Assembly (NCBI GenBank): GCA_910584345.1
Contig: CAJTZX010000004.1
Span: 46,156-110,155 of the forward strand
DNA: 64,000 bases
From: an uncultured Eubacterium sp.
GTDB taxonomy: Bacteria; Bacillota; Clostridia; Lachnospirales; Lachnospiraceae
Direction of reading: 5' to 3'
The notes beneath the pieces were generated by a model. That model was not told the origin of the DNA, made no database searches, and saw only the letters and a list, made by a program, of their open reading frames with translations. Every line of letters begins with the position of its first letter. Positions within the stretch are counted from its first letter, which is position 1. The position numbers and the translations under genes are program-made. Below are positions 42,379-52,325 of the stretch, in pieces.

Positions 42379-44358
42379 TTATACAATACGTTTAAATTTT
42401 TTCTCAATTTCTGTTTTTGACATTGCAATAATAGTCGGTCTCCCATGTGGACAATGATAAGGATTTTCAAGCGCCAATAAATCCGCAAGCAGATGTTCCG
42501 CTTCTTGTGTCGACAATCGCTGACTGCCTTTTACAGCTGCTTTACAGGACATAGAAGCTATTTTTTCCAGTATCAGATCCGGTGTGCTTTTCCCGATCTC
42601 CAAAGATAATCCATCCAGCATTTCTAAAAACAATTCTTTTTGATTCAAATTATATAAATTGGCAGGAACCGCGCAAACCGCATATTCCCTGCCCCCAAAC
42701 GGATTGACCTCAAAGCCTGCTTTTCGAAACTGGTCTTCATATTTTTGAAAGAGTTCCTGCTCCTGCATCGTCATTGTGATAATCACTGGAGGACTGATCT
42801 GCTGAGAGGTAAATTCACGATCAGCAAACTGCCGCATCATTTTTTCATACAAAACTTTTTCATGTGCCGCATGTTGGTCAATAATAAACAGTTCATTTTC
42901 GACCTGAACAAGCCAGTACGTATCAAACAGCTGGCCAATCATTGTATAGTTGCGCCGTTTCGCTTCCTGAATAAAATCCGCGTGGTATGCACCGCTTTCA
43001 GCAATCGTTAACTGCTCATAATTCTGCTGCATATTGTGCATGTTTGCCATAGTTGCATCCTGCGTACCTGACGGAACTGTTTCCGGCTGTGCATTCTGTA
43101 TGTCCGGTTGAGCTTCCTCCTGTTGTACATCCTGCATATCTGACGGAGTTGGCTGCTGCTTTTCATCCTGCATATTTAGCGAAGTTACGTCCTGCTCGGG
43201 ATTTTGCTGCTTTGCAGCATATTTGCGCTCATAGGGACTGTCCTTTTTGACAGACGCTGCAATCGCTTCCAGCCGCTTTTTCTCAAATGGTTCTGGGGAG
43301 CGTTCTACAGATTTTGAAACAGGTTTTGTTAAAACAGATTCTTTTGCAGGAGGAACTTCCTGAATCATATCTTTTTGTTCCAGAGCGCTTTGAATGGCAG
43401 CGGATAATTGCTCATAAATACGTTCACTCTGGCGAAACCTGATTTCCATTTTTGCTGGATGAACATTGACGTCTATCAAATCGCTGTCCATTTCAATATG
43501 AAGCACTGTAAACGGGTACTGGTGTTTCATCAAATATGACTTATAGGCATCTTCGATACACTTGGTCATCAGCGTACTTTTAATATAACGTCCATTGATA
43601 AAATACATTTCAAAATTACGGTTTCCTCTGGAAATAAACGGCTTGCCAATGAATCCTTGTACGGAAAAAAGCTCACATTTTGCACGCAATGGAAGAACGC
43701 CCGCAGCAACATCTCTGCCAAAAATATGATAAATAATATCTTTGATCTGCGCATTTCCATTTGTATGCAGTTTCGGCTGGTTATTCACAATCAGCTGAAA
43801 GGAAATATCAGGATGCGACAACGCCAGACGTTCCACTAATGTACTGATATAAGAGGCTTCTGTCTGCGCAGACTTTAAAAATTTTCGTCTGGCAGGCGTA
43901 TTAAAAAACAGATTTCGTACAAGAAACGTCGTACCTTGTGGCGCACCGATTTCTTCCAGGCTAATTTCTTTGGAGCCCTCGATCTGATACCTCGTTCCGG
44001 AAAGCTCGGATGCCGTTTTTGTAATTAATTCTACTTGCGCAACCGCAGCGATACTCGATAATGCTTCTCCGCGAAACCCCAGAGAAGAGATCGTAAGCAA
44101 ATCCTCAATCTGCGTAAGCTTGCTTGTCGCATGACGAAGAAACGCTTTCGGCACCTGTTCCTGCGGGATTCCCTGACCATTGTCCGTAATGCGGATAAAG
44201 GAAATGCCGCCGTCTTTAATTTCTATCGTAATGGCAGTTGCTTTTGCATCAACCGCATTTTCAACCAACTCTTTTACAACAGAAGAAGGACGCTCTACCA
44301 CCTCTCCGGCTGCGATCTGGTCTATTGTTTTTTCGTCTAACACATGTATTTCAGCCAT
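42379..44358 (-). CDS. mutL: DNA mismatch repair protein MutL
   Basis: The 659-residue protein has the GHKL ATPase N-terminus (IAAGEVVERPSSVVKELVENAVDAKA, RITDNGQGI, FLRHATSKL, LGFRGEALSS), a Gln/Asp-rich linker of about 70 residues (350-455) with repeated MQD/IQN-like units, and a C-terminal endonuclease-type domain (DQHAAHEKVLYEKMM carries the DQHAxxE motif; also CHGRPTI-like CPHGRPTI). It couples MutS recognition to strand incision. Confidence 0.96.
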   Translation of the reverse strand: MAEIHVLDEKTIDQIAAGEVVERPSSVVKELVENAVDAKATAITIEIKDGGISFIRITDNGQGIPQEQVPKAFLRHATSKLTQIEDLLTISSLGFRGEALSSIAAVAQVELITKTASELSGTRYQIEGSKEISLEEIGAPQGTTFLVRNLFFNTPARRKFLKSAQTEASYISTLVERLALSHPDISFQLIVNNQPKLHTNGNAQIKDIIYHIFGRDVAAGVLPLRAKCELFSVQGFIGKPFISRGNRNFEMYFINGRYIKSTLMTKCIEDAYKSYLMKHQYPFTVLHIEMDSDLIDVNVHPAKMEIRFRQSERIYEQLSAAIQSALEQKDMIQEVPPAKESVLTKPVSKSVERSPEPFEKKRLEAIAASVKKDSPYERKYAAKQQNPEQDVTSLNMQDEKQQPTPSDMQDVQQEEAQPDIQNAQPETVPSGTQDATMANMHNMQQNYEQLTIAESGAYHADFIQEAKRRNYTMIGQLFDTYWLVQVENELFIIDQHAAHEKVLYEKMMRQFADREFTSQQISPPVIITMTMQEQELFQKYEDQFRKAGFEVNPFGGREYAVCAVPANLYNLNQKELFLEMLDGLSLEIGKSTPDLILEKIASMSCKAAVKGSQRLSTQEAEHLLADLLALENPYHCPHGRPTIIAMSKTEIEKKFKRIV

Positions 44359-44366
44359 AATATCCC

Positions 44367-47036
44367 TTATTTCCAGCGGTTTTTAGCTTTGCTCTGCAGC
44401 TCATTCAGCTTATTCAGAGCATCCAGCGGCGTTAAAGAACTGATATCCAGATTCTTAAGTTCTTCGATAATCATATCGTCCTTTACCGTATCGAACAACG
44501 AAATCTGTTCCATTTCCAAGGTATCTTTTGATGGAGACGTCTTTTTCCCCTGCTTTGCAGCGGATTTTTTTACCGTAAGATTTTTTGTAATCTCTGTAAT
44601 ATCATTCGCACTCAGCTCTTCAACAATCTCTTTGGCACGTGTAATGACACTGTCCGGCACACCTGCGAGCTTTGCTACTTGAATGCCGTAGCTTTTATCC
44701 GCGCCGCCTTTTACGATTTTACGTAAAAAGACGATATCATCCCCTTTTTCTTTCACCGCGATACAGTAATTATTCACATTGTCAAGCTTTCCTTCCAGCT
44801 CTGTCAGTTCATGGTAATGTGTGGCAAATAATGTCTTTGCACCAAGCAGCTTTGGATTGGAGATATGCTCTACGACTGCCCAGGCAATGCTTAATCCGTC
44901 AAATGTACTTGTACCGCGTCCGATCTCATCTAAAATAAGCAGACTTTTATCTGTCGCATTGCGCAAAATATTGGCGACCTCATTCATTTCCACCATAAAG
45001 GTACTCTGACCGCTTGCCAGATCGTCAGAAGCTCCGACCCTTGTAAACACACGGTCTACCAGTCCGATATCCGCAGATTTTGCCGGTACAAAACTGCCCA
45101 TTTGCGCCATCATCACAATTAAGGCGGTCTGTCGCATATACGTCGATTTTCCTGCCATATTTGGGCCTGTAATAATAGAAATCCGACTGTCTGCATTGTC
45201 CAGATAAGTATCATTTGTAATAAACATCTCGTGGCTTATCATTTTCTCCACGACAGGATGTCTTCCTTCGTGAATATCAATCTTGCCAGTACTGTTTAAT
45301 TTAGGACGGCAATAGTGGTTTTCTTCTGCCACAACCGCCAGCGACACAAGCACGTCTAATAAACCGACTGCTTTGGCTGTCTGCTGAATTCGAACGACCT
45401 GGTCTGCAATCTTTTTACGAATTTCGCAAAAATATTCATATTCTAACACGACAAGCTTATCTTCAGCGCCTAAAATCATGTCTTCCAGCTCTTTGAGCTT
45501 TGGCGTAATATAACGTTCGGCATTGGCAAGCGTCTGTCTGCGCACATAATGTTCCGGTACGAGATTTTTATAAGAATTTGTCACTTCCAGATAATAACCA
45601 AACACTTTGTTATGTTTGATCTTTAAATTTTTAATACCTGTTTCTTCCCGTTCCTGTTTTTCAATATCTGCAAGCCATGTCTTACCATTGGTACGCGCTT
45701 CCCTGAGCTTATCGATATCTTCTTTAAAACCGTTTTTTAAAATACCGCCTTCCCGCACAGAAATAGGCGCTTCTTCTTCAATCGAAGCATCGATCAATTC
45801 ATAAATATCTTCCAGTGCATCCATTTCTTCCTCTGTCTGCACAAGCAAAGGACTATGAAACTCTGAGAGTATTTTTTTTAACGGTGCAATCATTTTTACG
45901 GAATTGCTTAGCGCGATTAAATCTCTTGGATTTGCAGTCTGGTAAGTTACACGTGTAATCAGCCGTTCCAGATCATGAATCGGGCGTAAATATTCCCGCA
46001 GTTCTTCGCGATCGATTAAATTGCCGTTCATTTCTTCGATGGCATCATATCTGCTTTCGATCTCGCTGCTTTGAATCAATGGCTGCTCCACAAACGAACG
46101 AAGTGTTCTTGCGCCCATTGCTGTTTTTGTCCTGTCCAGTACCCAAAGCAGAGAACCCCGTTTTTGTTTTTCCCGCATCGTTTCCACAAGCTCCAGATTT
46201 CGTCTTGTAGAACTGTCGATTACCATAAACATACCGGTTGTATATGGATGAATCGCAGACATATGCTCCATCGCATTTTTCTGTGTTTCGTACAGATATT
46301 TTAACAATGCACCTGCCGCAGTCGTACCGCATGGATAATCTTTGAGTCCAAGACCTTCCACACTGTTTACCTTGAAATGGTCAAGCAGAGTTACAGAAGT
46401 CGTCTCATCTGAAAAATACCATGCATCCAATGCGGAAATGCTGATATTTAAACGGGTACAAATTTCTTCAATATCTGTACCGCTCATATAAAATGCCTCG
46501 TTGCAAACGATTTCCGAAGGTGCAAACTTATTAATCTCATCGGCTAATTTTTGTGCAGATTCTACTTCTGTCACATAATAATCGCCGGTGGTCACATCCG
46601 CAATCGAAACGCCATAACGGCTGTTCAAGTAGACAATCGACATAATATAATTATTTTTGGATTCGTCCAATGCCTGCATATTTGTATTCGTACCTGGTGT
46701 TACAATACGGATGACCTCGCGGTGTACAATCCCTCTGGCATGTTTTGGGTCTTCCACCTGCTCACAGATTGCCACTTTATATCCTTTTTCCACAAGTTTA
46801 TTTAAATATCCTTCCACCGAATGATACGGCACGCCGCACATCGGAGCACGTTCTTCAAGACCGCAGTTTTTTCCGGTCAGTGTCAGTTCAAGTTCTTTTG
46901 ACGCTTTTAATGCGTCATCATAAAACATTTCGTAAAAATCACCCAGGCGGTAAAACAAAATACAGTCCTTGTAGTCTTCCTTGATTTCCAGATATTGCCG
47001 CATCATCGGCGTTGCTTCTGTCTTGATTTCTGCCAT
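44367..47036 (-). CDS. mutS: DNA mismatch repair protein MutS
   Basis: The 889-residue protein recognises mismatches. The N-terminal DNA clamp motif FYEMFYDDA (GDFYEMF; phenylalanine wedge) and the ATPase domain TGPNMAGKSTYMRQTALIVMMAQMGSFVPA, VDRVFTRVGASDDL and LILDEIGRGTSTFDGLSIA are all present. GTG 47051 is in frame; ATG 47036 with AGTGAGG upstream matches MAEIKTEATPMM and is preferred. Confidence 0.96.
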   Translation of the reverse strand: MAEIKTEATPMMRQYLEIKEDYKDCILFYRLGDFYEMFYDDALKASKELELTLTGKNCGLEERAPMCGVPYHSVEGYLNKLVEKGYKVAICEQVEDPKHARGIVHREVIRIVTPGTNTNMQALDESKNNYIMSIVYLNSRYGVSIADVTTGDYYVTEVESAQKLADEINKFAPSEIVCNEAFYMSGTDIEEICTRLNISISALDAWYFSDETTSVTLLDHFKVNSVEGLGLKDYPCGTTAAGALLKYLYETQKNAMEHMSAIHPYTTGMFMVIDSSTRRNLELVETMREKQKRGSLLWVLDRTKTAMGARTLRSFVEQPLIQSSEIESRYDAIEEMNGNLIDREELREYLRPIHDLERLITRVTYQTANPRDLIALSNSVKMIAPLKKILSEFHSPLLVQTEEEMDALEDIYELIDASIEEEAPISVREGGILKNGFKEDIDKLREARTNGKTWLADIEKQEREETGIKNLKIKHNKVFGYYLEVTNSYKNLVPEHYVRRQTLANAERYITPKLKELEDMILGAEDKLVVLEYEYFCEIRKKIADQVVRIQQTAKAVGLLDVLVSLAVVAEENHYCRPKLNSTGKIDIHEGRHPVVEKMISHEMFITNDTYLDNADSRISIITGPNMAGKSTYMRQTALIVMMAQMGSFVPAKSADIGLVDRVFTRVGASDDLASGQSTFMVEMNEVANILRNATDKSLLILDEIGRGTSTFDGLSIAWAVVEHISNPKLLGAKTLFATHYHELTELEGKLDNVNNYCIAVKEKGDDIVFLRKIVKGGADKSYGIQVAKLAGVPDSVITRAKEIVEELSANDITEITKNLTVKKSAAKQGKKTSPSKDTLEMEQISLFDTVKDDMIIEELKNLDISSLTPLDALNKLNELQSKAKNRWK

Positions 47037-47090
47037 CTGCTGTAACCTCACTCTATATGATTAATCTTTTGCTCTGTTTACAATAAACGT

Positions 47091-47119
47091 ATTATAGTAT
47101 AAGTGGAATAAAAAAACAA
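47091..47119 (-). promoter_or_regulatory. mutS operon promoter
   Basis: On the minus strand TTGTTT (47114-47119) and TATAAT (47091-47096) are 17 bases apart, giving a start near 47084. Confidence 0.75.
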
Positions 47120-47128
47120 TTGGAAATG

Positions 47129-47157
47129 TTGCAACTTTTCAAAAGATTGCTTATACT
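47129..47157 (+). promoter_or_regulatory. Promoter of the alcohol dehydrogenase gene
   Basis: TTGCAA (47129-47134) and TATACT (47152-47157) are 17 bases apart. It is back-to-back with the mutS promoter. Confidence 0.7.
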
Positions 47158-47242
47158 TAAAAAGAAAGCATTTGTATCCGTTCAGATACCCTATGGAACC
47201 GGTATCAAAATTTACATCACATACAGAAAGGAAGTTACCAAT

Positions 47243-48430
47243 ATGTTTCCATTTAGCTATTATACTCCTACCAAAATATTATTCGGCAGGCATACAGAAA
47301 ACCAGATTGGAGATCTCGTTCAAAAAACCTGCTGCAAAAAAGTATTGATTCATTATGGCAGCGGCAGCGTGCTCCGTTCCGGGCTTTTAGACCGTATTCA
47401 GTCTTCGTTGCATGAAAAAGAAATTTCTTATGTCACGCTTGGCGGTGTTGTTCCAAATCCCAGACTGTCTCTTGTATATAAAGGTATTGAACTTTGCAAA
47501 AAAGAACAGGTAGATTTTATTCTTGCTGTTGGCGGCGGAAGTGTCATTGATTCTGCAAAGGCGATTGGTTATGGGATTGCCAACGAGGGAGATGTATGGG
47601 ATTTTTACGATCATACAAGGCAGGCTGCTGCATGTCTTCCGATCGGCATCGTACTTACGATTGCTGCCGCTGGCAGTGAAATGAGCAACAGCAGTGTTAT
47701 TACCAAAGAGGAAGGCATGATAAAGCGAGGATATAACAACGATATCTGCCGTCCGGTTTTTGCGGTAATGAATCCTGAACTTACGATAACTCTGCCTGCT
47801 TATCAGACCGCTTGCGGCTGTACGGATATTTTAATGCATACAATGGAGCGTTATTTTACAAACGGCGGAAATATGGAACTCACGGACGCAATTGCCGAAG
47901 GATTAATGCGTACAGTAATGAAAAATGCCTTGATTTTAAGAGATGATCCCCAAAATTATGATGCAAGGGCCGAAGTCATGTGGGCCGGAAGCTTGTCACA
48001 CAATGGGCTGACCGGCTGCGGGAATGACGGTGGTGATTTTGCCACACATGGGCTGGAACATGAACTGGGCGGTATGTTTGACGTTGCACACGGCGCCGGA
48101 CTTGCGGCTGTTTGGGGAAGTTGGGCAAGATATGTAAAAAATGACTGTCTGCATAGGTTTTACCGGTTTGCGGTACAGGTAATGGGGATTGAAGATACGG
48201 GTTCTGAAAATGAGACAGCATTCAGAGGCATTGAAGCGATGGAAGATTTTTACCGCAGTATTCATATGCCAACGAATTTGAAAGAGCTTGGCATTGAGCC
48301 GACCGACGAGCAGTTGAAAACGATGGCTCATATGTGCAGTATCGCAGCAGGCGGTTCGAAAGGTTCTGCGAAAAAACTGGTGGAAAAAGATATGCTGGAA
48401 ATTTACCGGATGGCTGCCGGAGTATGCTGA
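47243..48430 (+). CDS. Iron-containing (BDH-type) alcohol dehydrogenase
   Basis: The 395-residue NAD(P)H-dependent enzyme belongs to the iron-type ADH family, closest in style to butanol dehydrogenases (YqhD/BdhA). Nucleotide-binding VGGGSVIDSAKAIGYG and metal-ligand regions (DILMHTMERYF, THGLEHELGGMFDVAHGAGLAAVWGSWARY) are visible. It reduces aldehydes to alcohols, an electron sink in fermentation. AAGGAAG lies 8 bases before ATG 47243; the longer frame upstream overlaps the promoter. Confidence 0.88.
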   Translation: MFPFSYYTPTKILFGRHTENQIGDLVQKTCCKKVLIHYGSGSVLRSGLLDRIQSSLHEKEISYVTLGGVVPNPRLSLVYKGIELCKKEQVDFILAVGGGSVIDSAKAIGYGIANEGDVWDFYDHTRQAAACLPIGIVLTIAAAGSEMSNSSVITKEEGMIKRGYNNDICRPVFAVMNPELTITLPAYQTACGCTDILMHTMERYFTNGGNMELTDAIAEGLMRTVMKNALILRDDPQNYDARAEVMWAGSLSHNGLTGCGNDGGDFATHGLEHELGGMFDVAHGAGLAAVWGSWARYVKNDCLHRFYRFAVQVMGIEDTGSENETAFRGIEAMEDFYRSIHMPTNLKELGIEPTDEQLKTMAHMCSIAAGGSKGSAKKLVEKDMLEIYRMAAGVC

Positions 48431-48441
48431 TAACATCGATG

Positions 48442-48590
48442 CTAATGGTTTTTGTTTTGTTCTTCATCCATAGCATCCAGAATATTTAAAATTTGATCTA
48501 TCTGCGGCGTCATTGGATGTTTATTTCCCGATCTACCTGTTTCGTTTTTAATAGTTTATAATATTCCGGCTTTACTTTTACAAGCTTCAT
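48442..48590 (-). pseudogene. Frameshifted small ORF
   Basis: An ATG at 48590 with AAGGAG (48601-48606) upstream starts MKLVKVKPEYYKLLKT and stops after 26 codons. The frame shifted by one base at the AAAAA run (about 48544-48548) continues NETGRSGNKHPMTPQIDQ and on to a stop at 48442-48444, as one 49-residue protein. Both halves look coding, so a one-base deletion is likely. Family not recognised. Confidence 0.5.
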
Positions 48591-48610
48591 CTTATGAATT
48601 CTCCTTATAT

Positions 48611-48640
48611 AAGAACTCCCTTATGTAAAAGGGAGTTCTT
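48611..48640. terminator. Hairpin in the gap between the dehydrogenase and sucrose hydrolase genes
   Basis: AAGAACTCCC (48611-48620) and GGGAGTTCTT (48631-48640) form a 10-bp stem with a 10-base loop. It could end transcription of the convergent dehydrogenase and sucrose operons; neither side has a strong T-run. Confidence 0.6.
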
Positions 48641-48751
48641 ACTGGTGAATGATATTCTGACCGTCATCCGCGGATATCTCACTTGCATTTTTATTATATC
48701 TGCTTTGTCATTTTTTTGCAATCCAATCAATGATAAAGTTTTCAAAAAATT

Positions 48752-50239
48752 TTATATTAAATCATATTTCACAACATCCATGCAGACTGCCCCATCCGAA
48801 AAAAATGAAATTCCATCTGCAGCCTGTTCCGTATACATCGTTGCTGTCATTACCTGCTCTCCATCATTGACAAATACCTCCACGCTGTAGCGGTCCAGAA
48901 TCAGCCGCAGCTTCAGACATCCTTCTATATGGTTCACAAGGCATCTGCGCTGATGGATAATCGCCCGTCTAGAACCGGAAAATTTGCGGTCTATTTTTAA
49001 AACAGATTCATCCGGCCGAAAACTTAGAGATGTATAATACTTTTCATTTTGTGCAAAGCGGACTGCAAATTTATGGTACATCTGTTCTGGTTTCGCTGGC
49101 CGAACGAGTATTTCCAGATCTACTCGTCGTCCTCGGATGCCTTCCAGATGTATAAAACCGGTTACCGGTACGTTCCGGTATACAGTCTGATTGCCGCGCA
49201 TCTGTTCCAGTTCCCGAATCGGCTGCTGATACAGGCGGCCGTTTTTAATATGCAGCTCTCTTGGCAGGCTCATCTGCCCATACCACAGCGGATGTTTGGA
49301 TGTGCGCAGGCTGCAGGTATCCCAGTTCTGCATCCAGCCGATCATAATCCGCCTGCCGTCTGCAGAGAGTACGGTCTGCGGCGCATAAAAGTCGATTCCA
49401 TAATCAACAGACTGACTGTATTCTTCCGTAAACGTATCTGTTTTTTCATCATATGTTCCAATCAGGCAAAGCGTACCGTTTCCATTATGGTATTCAAACC
49501 CCTGCGGCATCATATCCTGCGGGCTTGTTAAAAGCACTTGTTTATGATCCAGCGCAAAAAAATCAGGACATTCCCACATCAGGCCAAAACGTCTGTTATT
49601 TGTACATAACACTTTTTGATACTTCCATTGGAATCCGTCAGGGCTTGTAAACAATAATATTTGTCCGCTGCCGTCCGCCGGACGGTTTCCGACGACGCAG
49701 CAGTAAGAACCATCTTCTTTTTGCAAGATTTTAGGATCGCGGAAATCAACTCTGCTAAAACCCTCGGGAAGGTCTTTTTCATCCAGTACCGGATTTTGCT
49801 CATATTTCTCATAATCGATACCATCTCCGACTGCCAGGCATTGTGTCTGGATTTCCAGCAATTCCCCGTTTTTTTGCCGCTCTTGCACGACCCCGGTATA
49901 CATCAAAAGATGTCTGCCATCTGCAAGCTCTATAGCGTTTCCGGAAAAGCATCCGTCTTTATCATAATGCTCATCTGGAGCAAGCGCGGCCGGAAGATAT
50001 TCCCAATGAAGCAAATCTTTGCTTACCGCATGCCCCCAATGCATTGGCCCCCAGTTAGAATCATACGGATGGTACTGGTAAAACATATGATACTGACCGT
50101 GGTACCAGGAAAAACCGTTCGGGTCATTCATCCATCCTGTGCGTGACGACAGGTGAAAAGCCGGGCGTTCTTCTGGTGAAATGAACTTTTCACAAGCTTC
50201 TTCATATTTGCGCGCTTCCCGTAATGTCTGACTTGTCAT
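48752..50239 (-). CDS. scrB: Sucrose-6-phosphate hydrolase (GH32)
   Basis: The 495-residue GH32 enzyme splits sucrose 6-phosphate into glucose 6-phosphate and fructose. The nucleophile D39 lies in WMNDPNGF, the RDP motif in DFRDPKIL, and the acid-base glutamate in WECPDFF. A C-terminal beta-sandwich follows (VEVFVNDGEQVMTATMY). It is the last gene of the sucrose operon, after the PTS transporter. Confidence 0.94.
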   Translation of the reverse strand: MTSQTLREARKYEEACEKFISPEERPAFHLSSRTGWMNDPNGFSWYHGQYHMFYQYHPYDSNWGPMHWGHAVSKDLLHWEYLPAALAPDEHYDKDGCFSGNAIELADGRHLLMYTGVVQERQKNGELLEIQTQCLAVGDGIDYEKYEQNPVLDEKDLPEGFSRVDFRDPKILQKEDGSYCCVVGNRPADGSGQILLFTSPDGFQWKYQKVLCTNNRRFGLMWECPDFFALDHKQVLLTSPQDMMPQGFEYHNGNGTLCLIGTYDEKTDTFTEEYSQSVDYGIDFYAPQTVLSADGRRIMIGWMQNWDTCSLRTSKHPLWYGQMSLPRELHIKNGRLYQQPIRELEQMRGNQTVYRNVPVTGFIHLEGIRGRRVDLEILVRPAKPEQMYHKFAVRFAQNEKYYTSLSFRPDESVLKIDRKFSGSRRAIIHQRRCLVNHIEGCLKLRLILDRYSVEVFVNDGEQVMTATMYTEQAADGISFFSDGAVCMDVVKYDLI

Positions 50240-50345
50240 ATCCGTTTCCTTTCCCTTTATAAAATGAAGATTTTTTTATTGTTTATATACCAAATGATAG
50301 CATAAATATTTACAGATTCAAAGATAATTGCAATAAAATTTCTTC

Positions 50346-52262
50346 TTATAAGTTTTCTTCTATAGAAATAATTTTCTCCATCTGCTGTGTCATTCCTGTT
50401 TTTAAAATTTTGCAGGACGCATAGTCGTCACTGTTTGTCAGTAATACCGCAGAAGTTGTACTGTATCCTGCAGAGCGGATTTTTTCCAGGTCAAATGTCA
50501 TAAGCTTTTGTCCTGCCCGGACTTTTTCACCTTCGCTTACAAAAAGCGTAAATCCGTCTCCTTTCATTTTTACCGTATCTACACCGACATGGATCAGTAC
50601 TTCCATTCCTCCCGGACCGCTGATGCCAATCGCATGTTTTGTTTCTGTAAGGGAAGATATTTCGCCGTCAAAAGGCGCCGTAACGACTCCCTGCTCTGGT
50701 TCAATGCCAACGCCATCTCCTAACACACCGGATGCAAACGTTTCATCTGGGATTTGTTCTCTTTGGATAACATTTCCCTGGATTGGCGCATAAATTACTT
50801 TTTCGATTTCTTTTTCTGCAGCGTTGCTCTCCTTTGTAGTATCTGCCGCTATATTTTTTGTTTCAGACTTTTGCTGAGGTTCTTCGTCTTTGTAGCCAAA
50901 CATCCATGTCAGTACAAAAGAGACTGCAATAGAAATAACCATCATGAATATATACTGCAGCGGCATATTTAGACATAACAGCACTCCAAACAACCCAGTA
51001 ACACCTGTTCCGCTGGCGCCAAGTCCGGTCACCGAAGCAAACAGTGCTCCACACGCCCCACCGGCACAGCCACAGATAAATGGTTTGAAAAAGCGCATAT
51101 TGACACCGAAAATTGCTGGTTCTGTAATACCCATAAATGCGCTGAACGCAGACGGAAGCGCCATAGATTTTGTTCTTGTGTTTTTTGTCTTTAAAGCAAC
51201 CGCTAATGTTGCAGCTCCCTGTGCCAGGTTTGCAGCCGAAGCAAGTGGAAGCCAGTATGTAACACCGTATTTTGCGAGCTGTCCTACGTCTATAATCGTA
51301 TACATGTGATGCACACCTGCAACAACGGTTGGTGCATACAAAGCGCCCATAACAAAACTGCCAATGCCAAGCGGAAGTGCAATCAGCCATTGGATACCGC
51401 TGATAATCCCGTTTTCAATAATTACAAAAACTGGACCGATCACAGAATAAGTCAAATAACCTGTCGCAAATACACTTACAAGAGGTGTGACAAATAAATC
51501 AAACATTTCCGGCACAATTTTATGCAGCTTCTTTTCAATAAGACACATTACCCATACTGCAATAATAACAGGAATAACGTGGCCCTGGTATCCGATCAAA
51601 TCAATTTCATATAATCCAAACCATACACTTTGACGGATTTTTACGCCTTCTGTTGCAACGGTCCATGCATTTTGCAAATCTGGATGAATCATCAGCATTC
51701 CGATGACTGCGCCAAGATAAGGGTTCCCGCCAAACGCTTTTGCTGCGCTCGTCGCAATTAAAATCGGCAGAAAAGTATACGCCACATTACTGAATAGTTT
51801 CGCAAATACGAACAGAGAGCCTTCTGTATTTAAAGTCAAAAATCCGTTATTTACCATAAAATTCAGCGCTTCCATAATGCCCATTAAGAATCCGCTGGCG
51901 ACAATGGCTGGAATAATCGGTACAAAAATATCCCCGAGTGTCTTAATAGCTCTTTTGAAAATATTCTGCTGCGCAGCGGCTGCCTGCTTTACTTCTGCTT
52001 TTGTAGCCGCGGACAGACCGGATACCTGCAAAAATTCATCATATACCTTATTTACGGTTCCAGTGCCAAGAATAATCTGCAGCTGTCCGGAAGCGAAAAA
52101 CACGCCTTTTACTCCGTCAATTTCTTCTACTGCTTTGCTGTCGCACTTATCATTGTCTGCAATCACAAGGCGAAGACGCGTCGCACAATGTGCGGCAGAT
52201 ATTAAATTTTCTTTTTTGCCTACTTTATCATAGATTTGTTCTGCGGTCTTTCGATAATCCAT
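50346..52262 (-). CDS. scrA: Sucrose/beta-glucoside-type PTS transporter EIIBCA
   Basis: The 638-residue protein carries EIIB (phosphorylated C26 in SAAHCATRLRL), EIIC membrane domain with about ten helices, and a C-terminal EIIA of the glucose type (phosphohistidine in VLIHVGVDTVKMKGDGF). It brings sugar in as the 6-phosphate; sucrose is inferred from the adjacent scrB and LacI regulator. The open frame extends to 52304 but GGAGAGGAAG before ATG 52262 supports the shorter form. Confidence 0.9.
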   Translation of the reverse strand: MDYRKTAEQIYDKVGKKENLISAAHCATRLRLVIADNDKCDSKAVEEIDGVKGVFFASGQLQIILGTGTVNKVYDEFLQVSGLSAATKAEVKQAAAAQQNIFKRAIKTLGDIFVPIIPAIVASGFLMGIMEALNFMVNNGFLTLNTEGSLFVFAKLFSNVAYTFLPILIATSAAKAFGGNPYLGAVIGMLMIHPDLQNAWTVATEGVKIRQSVWFGLYEIDLIGYQGHVIPVIIAVWVMCLIEKKLHKIVPEMFDLFVTPLVSVFATGYLTYSVIGPVFVIIENGIISGIQWLIALPLGIGSFVMGALYAPTVVAGVHHMYTIIDVGQLAKYGVTYWLPLASAANLAQGAATLAVALKTKNTRTKSMALPSAFSAFMGITEPAIFGVNMRFFKPFICGCAGGACGALFASVTGLGASGTGVTGLFGVLLCLNMPLQYIFMMVISIAVSFVLTWMFGYKDEEPQQKSETKNIAADTTKESNAAEKEIEKVIYAPIQGNVIQREQIPDETFASGVLGDGVGIEPEQGVVTAPFDGEISSLTETKHAIGISGPGGMEVLIHVGVDTVKMKGDGFTLFVSEGEKVRAGQKLMTFDLEKIRSAGYSTTSAVLLTNSDDYASCKILKTGMTQQMEKIISIEENL

Positions 52263-52325
52263 AACTTCCTCTCCTTCTACCTTTTTTGTAACCATACTTG
52301 CCAAATAAGCAGTTACATTTTAACA

